Assembly: GCA_024690695.1 (NCBI GenBank)
Contig: JAILOS010000066.1
Coordinates: forward strand, 1 to 10,173
Length of the DNA stretch: 10,173 nucleotides
Origin: Oscillospiraceae bacterium
GTDB taxonomy: Bacteria; Bacillota_A; Clostridia; Oscillospirales; Oscillospiraceae
Direction: 5' to 3'
Part shown: in pieces, positions 1-4,919 of the stretch
How positions within the stretch are numbered: position 1 is the first letter of the stretch
Layout of the letters: every line of letters begins with the position of its first letter
Position numbers and translations under genes: made by a program
The notes under the pieces: generated by a model
The model's database searches: none
Told to the model about the DNA's origin: nothing
What the model saw: the letters and a program-made list of their open reading frames with translations, nothing else

Positions 1-194
1 TCCGCCGCGGCCGCGCCGAAGCGCCGCTCCACCGCGTCGGCACAGCGCCGCACGGCCGCGAGGCTTTCGCGCAGCCGTTTTCGCTCGCCGTCCGCGCGCC
101 CTTCGCCGGTCGCCGCCAGCAGCCGGGCCGCGTCTGCGGCAATTTCGGGCAGTTTTTCCGGCCCGACGCCGGGACCGGGATCGTATTCGTTCAT
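1..194 (-). CDS. Hypothetical protein, N-terminal part (runs off left edge)
   Basis: An open frame on the minus strand begins with ATG at 194-192 and stays open to the window edge (64 codons plus two bases). A GGAGG motif lies five bases before the ATG, which supports this start. The visible protein begins MNEYDPGPGVGPEKLPEIAA and continues with a strongly charged, Ala/Arg/Glu-rich stretch that looks helical and perhaps coiled-coil. There is no signal peptide or membrane segment. I do not recognise the family and assign no function. It follows alr on the same strand, but a clear terminator at 275-303 separates the two, so it probably starts its own transcription unit. The C-terminal part is missing, so length and domains cannot be judged. 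Confidence 0.7.
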   Translation of the reverse strand, partial: MNEYDPGPGVGPEKLPEIAADAARLLAATGEGRADGERKRLRESLAAVRRCADAVERRFGAAAA

Positions 195-212
195 CGCAGC
201 CTCCGAAAAAAG

Positions 213-229
213 TAGGATGATCCTTCCTA
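213..229. promoter_or_regulatory. Small dyad in the leader of the left-edge gene
   Basis: TAGGA (213-217) and TCCTA (225-229) form an inverted repeat, and AGGAT (214-218) with ATCCT (220-224) forms a second, overlapping one. The dyad sits between the tandem repeat and the ribosome binding site of the minus-strand gene starting at 194. It could be an operator or a short leader hairpin. Arms this short could also arise by chance. Confidence 0.3.
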
Positions 230-250
230 TTTTTCCCGCCGCGAGGCCGA

Positions 251-274
251 ATATGCCGCATGATATGCCGCATG
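251..274. repeat. Tandem 12-bp direct repeat (two copies)
   Basis: ATATGCCGCATG occurs twice head to tail at 251-262 and 263-274 with no mismatch. Each unit contains the small dyad ATGC-C-GCAT. The repeat lies between the terminator of the alr unit and the start of the left-edge gene, where that gene's promoter should be. It may be a paired protein-binding site or just a local duplication. No good -35/-10 pair was found beside it. Confidence 0.6.
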
Positions 275-303
275 AAAAAAGGGCGCGGAATGAATCCGCG
301 CCC
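275..303 (-). terminator. Intrinsic terminator of the alr unit
   Basis: A perfect 9-bp GC-rich stem (281-289 with 295-303) closes a five-base loop. Read on the minus strand it is followed directly by six T (280-275). It lies about 65 bases past the alr stop codon. The plus strand has no T run after the stem, so it acts mainly on leftward transcription. Confidence 0.88.
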
Positions 304-367
304 TTGAGACTGTCAAAAAACCTTGCTGAAAGCTCATGAAACAGAGCAGCGGGGGAGCTCGAGGGGA

Positions 368-1498
368 TTACGTCAGATACACTCGCGGGACGCGCTTGGA
401 GACTGCGCACAGCAGCTCGTAGGGGATGGTCTGCGCGAGCTCAGAGAGCTCGACGAGGCTGTTGTGCTCGCCGAAGATCTCCACCTCGGCGCCGACGTCC
501 ACCTGCGGCAGCTCCGTCAGATCGACCATGCACATGTCCATGCAGATGTTGCCGCGCTGTGGCGCCTTCCCGCCCGCGGCGGCGAAGGAACAGCGGTTCG
601 AGAGCAGCCGCGGCAGCCCGTCGGCGTAGCCGATCGCCAGCACGCCCATGCGCGTGCGCCGCTCGGTGACGAAATGCCGCCCGTAGCTGACGCAGGTGCC
701 GGGCTCGTAGATTTTGATCGTGCTCACGGTGGTCACGAGGCGCATGCAGGGCCGCAGGCCGAGCCTGTCCTCCGCGTCGCCGTAGCCGTAGAGCAGCAGC
801 CCGGGCCGCACCATGTCCAGCGCGGTCTCCGGATACTGCAGCACCGCGCCGCTGTTGGCGCAGTGGCGCAGACGGAAGGAGAAGCCGCCGCGGCGCTCCA
901 CCTCGTCCGTGACGGACCGGAACAGCTCGAACTGCCGAAGCGTGTAGGCCCGGCTCTCCTCGTCCGGCTCGTCGGACACGGCAAAGTGGGTATAGATGCC
1001 CTCAATGTCCAGATTCGGCAGCTCCGCCGTGCGCAGCAGATTCTCCGCGCCGGTCTCGCGGTAGCCCCCGGCGCACAGGAAGCCGAGCCGGCTCATGCCG
1101 GTGTCGAGCTTCAGGTGCACCTTCAGCGTCTTCCCGAGGCGGCCCGCCTCGGCGGAATACTCGCGTGCCTTGGCAAGAGCGCTGACGGTCTGCGTGATCT
1201 GCCGCTCGATCAGCACGCCGGTGTACTCGCGCGGCGTGTGCCCGAGGATCAGGATCGGCATCGTGATGCCGCCGTCGCGCAGCTCCAGTGCCTCGTCGAG
1301 ACAGGACACGGCCAGATAGTCCGCGCCGGCCTCCTGCAGCAGCCGGGACACCGGCAGCGCGCCGTGCCCGTAGGCGTCGGCCTTGACGACGCCGAGAAAG
1401 CGGCAGCCCTCCGGCAGCGCGGCACGGATGGCGCGGTAATTGTGCAGCAGCGCTTCCGGGCGGATTTCCGCCCAGGTTCTCTTTTGCAGGTCGTTCAT
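368..1498 (-). CDS. alr: Alanine racemase (PLP-dependent)
   Basis: Cytoplasmic enzyme that interconverts L- and D-alanine, supplying D-Ala for peptidoglycan. The 376 residues match the family's usual length. The PLP lysine is K39 in the motif VVKADAYGHG (37-46). DTGMSRLGF (132-140) carries the conserved arginine. SYG (271-273) holds the catalytic tyrosine Y272, and IGYADG (289-294) and the RGNICMD segment (315-321) complete the C-terminal beta-domain signature. It therefore has both bases of the two-base mechanism (Lys and Tyr), as expected of an active racemase. The ATG at 1498 is preceded by GGAG inside the last codons of the upstream lipoprotein gene. The stops-to-start gap is six bases, so the two are cotranscribed and probably translationally coupled. 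Transcription ends at the hairpin 275-303. The only other PLP-related gene in view is the B6 kinase at 3335-4168. Confidence 0.97.
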   Translation of the reverse strand: MNDLQKRTWAEIRPEALLHNYRAIRAALPEGCRFLGVVKADAYGHGALPVSRLLQEAGADYLAVSCLDEALELRDGGITMPILILGHTPREYTGVLIERQITQTVSALAKAREYSAEAGRLGKTLKVHLKLDTGMSRLGFLCAGGYRETGAENLLRTAELPNLDIEGIYTHFAVSDEPDEESRAYTLRQFELFRSVTDEVERRGGFSFRLRHCANSGAVLQYPETALDMVRPGLLLYGYGDAEDRLGLRPCMRLVTTVSTIKIYEPGTCVSYGRHFVTERRTRMGVLAIGYADGLPRLLSNRCSFAAAGGKAPQRGNICMDMCMVDLTELPQVDVGAEVEIFGEHNSLVELSELAQTIPYELLCAVSKRVPRVYLT

Positions 1499-1504
1499 AA
1501 GGAG

Positions 1505-2047
1505 TCAGCTCCAATCGGATAGTTCGCAGCGCACGGCGACGCGGCCGTCGCTTCTCAGCTCGGCGCGCTGCGGGATAAAATCGCCGTCCAGCCAGACCTG
1601 GACGCTCAGCGCGTCGTCGGCCGTCAGCTCCACCACGGTCAGCCCGTCCTCGGTCCAATGGCTCTCGAGATGGCCGCCGCGCAGCGCCGCGGTCAGGGCG
1701 GGGAGCGCGGAGGCGGGGCTGAGTCCGAAGGCGTCGAGCGGCGCGGCGTCGAGCGAGAGCTCGTCGAGACTCAGGCGCGTGCCGTCCGGGCGGAGGCTTA
1801 CGCGCAGGCCGCGCAGCGCCTCCGGCTCGAGCAGCCGGAGCGTGCAGCCCTCGGCGGTCTCCTCGTAAGAGAGCGTGTAGTCAAGCGCTTCGTCGGGGTA
1901 TTCGGCGCACAGCCGCGCCGTAAAGCGCAGGTCGCGCCGGGCCGAGAGCTCCCCGGCGAAGGCGGCCCAGCGCTCGGCCGAGGGATCGCTCCCGCAGGCG
2001 CACAGCAGCAGGGAAAGACAAATCAGCAGGCAGCACAGTCGTTTCAT
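1505..2047 (-). CDS. LolA-like lipoprotein encoded upstream of alr
   Basis: Predicted 180-residue lipoprotein anchored to the outer face of the cytoplasmic membrane. Residues 1-18 form a short Lys/Arg start, a hydrophobic core and the lipobox LCAC with the lipid cysteine at C18. Cys at the -2 position is unusual but tolerated. The mature part alternates beta-like strands (39-98), a segment GLSPASALPAL (108-118) and further strands to the end. That pattern resembles the LolA/YdcC-type lipid-binding beta fold described in Firmicutes. In Bacillus subtilis the LolA-like ydcC also precedes alrA, and this shared order supports the call. The fold call is by pattern only, and the precise role (envelope or sporulation-linked) is unknown. 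GGAGG lies five bases before the ATG. A consensus promoter lies at 2100-2128, and alr follows after six bases. Confidence 0.8.
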   Translation of the reverse strand: MKRLCCLLICLSLLLCACGSDPSAERWAAFAGELSARRDLRFTARLCAEYPDEALDYTLSYEETAEGCTLRLLEPEALRGLRVSLRPDGTRLSLDELSLDAAPLDAFGLSPASALPALTAALRGGHLESHWTEDGLTVVELTADDALSVQVWLDGDFIPQRAELRSDGRVAVRCELSDWS

Positions 2048-2067
2048 AAGGCCCTCCGGAAGAATGG

Positions 2068-2081
2068 ATAGGAAAGCCTAT
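2068..2081. promoter_or_regulatory. Short dyad in the lipoprotein-alr leader
   Basis: ATAGG (2068-2072) and CCTAT (2077-2081) form a perfect 5-bp inverted repeat around AAAG. It lies between the -10 box and the ribosome binding site, inside the predicted 5' leader. It could be an operator or a weak leader hairpin. The arms are short, so chance is a real alternative. Confidence 0.3.
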
Positions 2082-2099
2082 GCGCCGCGCGGACAGCTT

Positions 2100-2128
2100 A
2101 TTATACCCGCCCGCGCGAAAACTGTCAA
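2100..2128 (-). promoter_or_regulatory. Consensus sigma-A promoter of lipoprotein-alr
   Basis: On the minus strand TTGACA (2128-2123), a 17-bp spacer and TATAAT (2105-2100) match the housekeeping consensus at all twelve positions. Transcription should start near 2093, giving a leader of about 45 bases. Such a promoter suggests strong, constitutive expression. Confidence 0.9.
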
Positions 2129-2146
2129 ATACTGCGCAGAAATCCG

Positions 2147-2176
2147 TTGACGAAAACGGAAAAAACAGGCTATAAT
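2147..2176 (+). promoter_or_regulatory. Sigma-A promoter of the PfkB-family kinase
   Basis: TTGACG (2147-2152), an 18-bp spacer and a perfect TATAAT (2171-2176). The start point should be near 2183, about 40 bases before the ATG. It is back to back with the lipoprotein-alr promoter. The two -35 boxes are 18 bp apart, so both promoters could share one regulator site. Confidence 0.88.
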
Positions 2177-2220
2177 AGAACTACATAAAACTGGAAATCA
2201 GCCGCACGGAGGATACAACT

Positions 2221-3153
2221 ATGGCGATCGTGGTCATCGGCAGCGTATTCGTGGACATCAAGGGCTTTCCGGACGACGTGTACAGCCCCGCCGGGCGCAA
2301 CGCCGGGCGCGTGGAGACGGTGCACGGCGGCGTCGGGCGCAACGTGGCGGAGGATATCGCCAACGTCGAGCTGCGGCCCGTTTTCGTCAGCATGGTGGAC
2401 GACACCGCGCAGGGCGAGGAGGTGCTGCACAAGCTGCGCAAGCACAAGGTCAACACCGACTACGTGATCTCCACGCCGGACGGCATGGGCATCTGGCTCG
2501 CCGTGTTCGACAACACCGGCGATCTTGCGGGCTCGATCTCGAAGCGGCCAAACATGGACCCGATGCTCCGCCTGATCGAGGAGAAGGGCGACGAGATCTT
2601 CCGCGACGCCGACAGCGTCGTCATCGAGGTCGACATGGACAAGGAGATCGTCAAAAAAGTCCTCCGCTTTGCCGAAAAATACGGCAAAAAGGTGTACGGC
2701 GTGGTCTCCAACATGATCATCGCCTCCCAGCGCCGGGATTTCCTCCAGTTGATCGACTGCTTCGTGTGCAACGTGCTGGAGGCGGGCATCCTGTTCGTGG
2801 ACGATTTTTCGCAGATGACGCCGGACGAGCTGATGGAGGAGCTCTATCAGCGCATCGTCAAGGCGAACATCCCCTCGATGGTCGTCACGATGGGCAGCCG
2901 CGGCGCGGTCTACGCCTCGCTGGACGGAGAAAAGGGCTTTTTCCCGCCGGAGACGGTCAAGGTGCGCGACACCAGCGGCGCGGGCGACGCCTTCTGCGCC
3001 GGGGTCGCGATCGGCCTGACCTACGGCAAGAGCATGAGCGAGGCCGTGCGCATCGGCACGCATCTGGCCGCCTCGGTCATCACCGTCAGCGAGAGCACCT
3101 GCCCGCGCTTCCTGCCGCAGGAGCTCGGCCTCGACGTGAACGCGGCGGAATGA
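2221..3153 (+). CDS. PfkB-family kinase, pseudouridine-kinase-like
   Basis: Cytoplasmic ATP-dependent sugar/nucleoside kinase of the ribokinase (PfkB) family; 310 residues is the normal length. The N-terminal signature is HGGVGRNVAE (35-44). N184xxE187 is the Mg/phosphate motif, TMGSRG (223-228) begins the ATP-site turn, and DTSGAGDAF (250-258) is signature 2 with catalytic base D256 and its anion hole. The GSVFVDIKG start, GGVGRNVAE and the FDNTGDL segment (96-102) are closest, from memory, to E. coli PsuK, which phosphorylates pseudouridine. No pseudouridine-5'-phosphate glycosidase (psuG) lies nearby, so the substrate is an inference; another nucleoside or sugar is possible. GGAGG sits eight bases before the ATG. 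It has its own promoter (2147-2176) and terminator (3230-3265), so it appears monocistronic. Confidence 0.93.
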   Translation: MAIVVIGSVFVDIKGFPDDVYSPAGRNAGRVETVHGGVGRNVAEDIANVELRPVFVSMVDDTAQGEEVLHKLRKHKVNTDYVISTPDGMGIWLAVFDNTGDLAGSISKRPNMDPMLRLIEEKGDEIFRDADSVVIEVDMDKEIVKKVLRFAEKYGKKVYGVVSNMIIASQRRDFLQLIDCFVCNVLEAGILFVDDFSQMTPDELMEELYQRIVKANIPSMVVTMGSRGAVYASLDGEKGFFPPETVKVRDTSGAGDAFCAGVAIGLTYGKSMSEAVRIGTHLAASVITVSESTCPRFLPQELGLDVNAAE

Positions 3154-3159
3154 AGAGTG

Positions 3160-3193
3160 CGGCGGAGGGCCCGCTTTCCCGGGCTCTCCGCCG
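3160..3193 (+). other. Strong hairpin just after the kinase stop codon
   Basis: A 14-bp stem with one G-U pair (3160-3173 with 3180-3193) closes the loop CTTTCC. It starts seven bases after the stop codon. No T run follows, so it is not a classic terminator. It may protect the transcript's 3' end or assist the terminator about 40 bases further on. Confidence 0.65.
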
Positions 3194-3229
3194 TTCCGAG
3201 GCCCCGCGCCCGCCGCGGCCCGGGGCCGG

Positions 3230-3265
3230 ATTCCGGAGTGAAAGCTCCGGAATATTTTTATCTTT
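3230..3265 (+). terminator. Intrinsic terminator of the PfkB-family kinase
   Basis: A perfect 9-bp stem (3230-3238 with 3245-3253) closes the loop TGAAAG and runs into ATTTTTATCTTT. This is a canonical plus-strand terminator. It separates the kinase from the downstream pdxK-rubrerythrin unit. Confidence 0.9.
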
Positions 3266-3271
3266 GGGGGC

Positions 3272-3300
3272 TGGAAAAACGGCGGCAAAGGGGCTATACT
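3272..3300 (+). promoter_or_regulatory. Probable promoter of pdxK-rubrerythrin
   Basis: TATACT (3295-3300) is a good -10 box 34 bases before the ATG. Seventeen bases upstream is only TGGAAA (3272-3277), a poor -35 match. A terminator lies just upstream, so some promoter is needed here. The weak -35 suggests activator help or modest strength. Confidence 0.6.
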
Positions 3301-3305
3301 GTTTG

Positions 3306-3321
3306 CGTCCGAAAACGGACG
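3306..3321 (+). promoter_or_regulatory. 5'-leader hairpin abutting the pdxK ribosome binding site
   Basis: CGTCCG (3306-3311) and CGGACG (3316-3321) form a perfect 6-bp stem around AAAA. Its last G is the first base of the GGGAGG ribosome binding site (3321-3326). It should lie at the very 5' end of the transcript. It could stabilise the mRNA, tune translation, or be an operator in DNA form. Confidence 0.5.
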
Positions 3322-3334
3322 GGAGGTTTTCAAC

Positions 3335-4168
3335 ATGGCTTATCATAAAATTTTGACCATACAGGACATTTCCTGCGTCGGCCAGTGCTCGCTGACGGTC
3401 GCGCTGCCGATCCTCTCGGCGGCGGGGCACGAGACCTGCATCCTGCCCTCGGCGGTGCTGAGCACGCATACGGCGGGCTTTACGGGCTTCACCGTGCGCG
3501 ATCTGACGGAGGACGTCCCCGCCATCGCCGCTCACTGGAAGCGGGAGGGTATCCGCTTCGACGCCGTCTACACCGGCTACCTCGGCAGCACGGAGCAGAT
3601 CGCCGACGTGAAGGATATTTTCGCCTCGCTGCTGCGCGAGGGCGGCCTGCGCATCGTCGACCCCGCGATGGCCGACAACGGAAAGCTCTACCCCGCCTTT
3701 GACGCGGCCTACGTCGAGGCGATGAAGACGCTGGCCTTCCGGGCCGACATCATCCTGCCGAACATCACCGAGGCCTGCTTCCTGACCGGCACGGACTACC
3801 GCGAGAGCTACGACGAGGCCTGGATCGCGGCGCTGCTGGCGAAGCTGCGCGCGGCGGGCGCGAAGACCGTCGTGCTCACCGGCGTGGGCTATGCGCCGGA
3901 GCGCACCGGCGTCGCCGTGTCCGACGAAAACGGGACGCGCACCTACGAGCACCGGCGCATCGCCAAGGGCTGCCACGGCACCGGCGACGTGTACGCCTCG
4001 GCCTTCGTCGGCGCGCTGCTCAACGGGAAGGACGCCTTTGACGCGGCCGTGCTCGCGGCGGACTACACAGTGCGCTGCATCGAGCTGACGCAGGGCGACC
4101 CGGAGCACTGGTACGGCGTGAAATTCGAGCTGGCGCTGCCGGAATATCTGCGCATGCTGGGGAAATAA
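3335..4168 (+). CDS. pdxK: Pyridoxal/pyridoxamine kinase (PdxK/PdxY-like)
   Basis: Cytoplasmic ribokinase-superfamily enzyme predicted to phosphorylate B6 vitamers (pyridoxal, pyridoxamine, pyridoxine) at the 5' hydroxyl, feeding PLP salvage. The 277 residues fit the family. It opens with [15 protein letters not shown] (6-20), the substrate-side segment. GYLGS (81-85) and [12 protein letters not shown] (108-119) are the typical PdxY/PdxK core, N143xxE146 is the Mg/ATP motif, LTGVG (181-185) follows, and GCHGTGD (212-218) gives the anion hole and catalytic D218. The GTGD form is that of PdxY-type enzymes, not the GTGC form of the ThiD-like Bacillus PdxK. Substrate preference is not visible in sequence. 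GGGAGG lies eight bases before the ATG. Rubrerythrin follows 37 bases later with no terminator or promoter between, so the two are probably cotranscribed. PLP made here could serve alanine racemase. Confidence 0.88.
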   Translation: MAYHKILTIQDISCVGQCSLTVALPILSAAGHETCILPSAVLSTHTAGFTGFTVRDLTEDVPAIAAHWKREGIRFDAVYTGYLGSTEQIADVKDIFASLLREGGLRIVDPAMADNGKLYPAFDAAYVEAMKTLAFRADIILPNITEACFLTGTDYRESYDEAWIAALLAKLRAAGAKTVVLTGVGYAPERTGVAVSDENGTRTYEHRRIAKGCHGTGDVYASAFVGALLNGKDAFDAAVLAADYTVRCIELTQGDPEHWYGVKFELALPEYLRMLGK

Positions 4169-4205
4169 TCAAACATACCATTCAATGATACGGGAGGAAA
4201 AAATC

Positions 4206-4745
4206 ATGGCGAACAAGTACGCGGGCACGAAGACCGAGCAGAATCTGCGCGAAGCCTTTGCGGGCGAATCCCAGGCGAGAAACAAGTACACCTATTTCGC
4301 CTCGGCGGCGAAGAAGGAGGGCTACGAGCAGATCGCGGCGCTGTTCCTGAAGACGGCGGAGAACGAGAAGGAGCACGCCAAGCTCTGGTTCAAGGAGCTG
4401 GGCGAGCTGGGGAACACGGCGGCGAATCTCGAGCAGGCCGCCGCGGGCGAGAATTTCGAGTGGACCGACATGTACGAGCGCATGGCCCGCGAGGCCGAGG
4501 AAGAGGGCTTCACGGAGCTGGCGGCGAAGTTCCGCGGCGTCGGCGCGATCGAGAAGATGCACGAGGAGCGCTACCGCGCGCTGCTGAAGAACGTGGAGAC
4601 CGCGCAGGTCTTTGAAAAGAGCGAGGTCAAGGTCTGGGAGTGCCGCAACTGCGGCCACATCGTCGTCGGCACGAAGGCGCCCGAGGTCTGCCCCGTCTGC
4701 GCTCACCCGCAGGCCTATTTCGAGGTCCACGAGGCGAATTACTGA
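4206..4745 (+). CDS. rbr: Rubrerythrin (diiron-rubredoxin peroxidase)
   Basis: Cytoplasmic non-haem iron protein that reduces hydrogen peroxide in anaerobes, using electrons passed through rubredoxin or NADH-linked partners. From ATG 4206 the protein has 179 residues. The N-terminal four-helix ferritin-like domain (about 1-135) carries ligand motifs E21 (in [11 protein letters not shown]), E54xxH57, a glutamate-rich REAEEEGF segment (95-102) and E116xxH119. The C-terminal rubredoxin-like domain has C146xxC149 and C162xxC165 for one FeS4 iron. All key ligands seem present, so it should be active. An in-frame ATG at 4185 is rejected because GGGAGG (4192-4197) lies eight bases before 4206 and downstream of 4185. 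It is likely second in the pdxK unit and ends at the terminator 4764-4805. Confidence 0.96.
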   Translation: MANKYAGTKTEQNLREAFAGESQARNKYTYFASAAKKEGYEQIAALFLKTAENEKEHAKLWFKELGELGNTAANLEQAAAGENFEWTDMYERMAREAEEEGFTELAAKFRGVGAIEKMHEERYRALLKNVETAQVFEKSEVKVWECRNCGHIVVGTKAPEVCPVCAHPQAYFEVHEANY

Positions 4746-4763
4746 AAAGGAAAAGAAAAGAAG

Positions 4764-4805
4764 AACGACATGGGGGCGGGTTCGCGGACCCGCCCCCATG
4801 TCGTT
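4764..4805. terminator. Bidirectional terminator between convergent genes
   Basis: A perfect 18-bp stem (4764-4781 with 4788-4805) closes the loop TCGCGG. On the minus strand it runs into a long T/C-rich tract (TTCTTTTCTTTTCC); on the plus strand TTGTTTC follows. It lies 18 bases after the rubrerythrin stop and ends both rubrerythrin and the converging solute-binding protein gene. Confidence 0.9.
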
Positions 4806-4824
4806 GTTTCAGTTCATTCTTTCA

Positions 4825-4850
4825 GCCTTCCCCGCTGCGGCGGGGAAGGC
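4825..4850. repeat. Perfect hairpin, possible interspersed palindromic element
   Basis: GCCTTCCCCGC (4825-4835) and GCGGGGAAGGC (4840-4850) are perfect 11-bp inverted arms around TGCG. No T run follows on either strand, so it is not itself a terminator. A second dyad (GAGCC 4882-4886 and GGCTC 4891-4895) lies close by. The CCTTCCCC/GGGGAAGG core looks like intergenic palindromes I recall from Faecalibacterium-type genomes, but that likeness is from memory. Confidence 0.55.
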
Positions 4851-4919
4851 AAGGGCGGGCGCTGTCGGCTGAGGAAGCGGCGAGCCGTTCGGCTCCGGCG
4901 CCCCTCGGACGGCCCCGGC

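Noticed and set aside
304..367. Second terminator between alr and the main hairpin
   Set aside because: A run of six T on the minus strand (320-315) is present, but the preceding GCTG/CAGC pairing is short and interrupted, so it is not supported.
323..1522. A 399-codon plus-strand frame opposite alr
   Set aside because: The minus-strand frame encodes an intact alanine racemase with all catalytic motifs; this one is its shadow with no plausible ribosome binding site.
2170..4108. Long minus-strand frames (388 and 340 codons) opposite the two kinases
   Set aside because: Low-complexity Arg/Ala/His/Val-rich translations antisense to well-supported kinases, with no promoter or ribosome binding site.
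4185..4205. Upstream in-frame ATG as rubrerythrin start
   Set aside because: The ribosome binding site lies downstream of this ATG and is correctly spaced for the ATG at 4206, and rubrerythrins normally begin near that point.
4746..4919. Possible CRISPR-like or attachment-site structure
   Set aside because: The hairpins differ in sequence, there are no regularly spaced direct repeats, and no integrase or cas gene is nearby.
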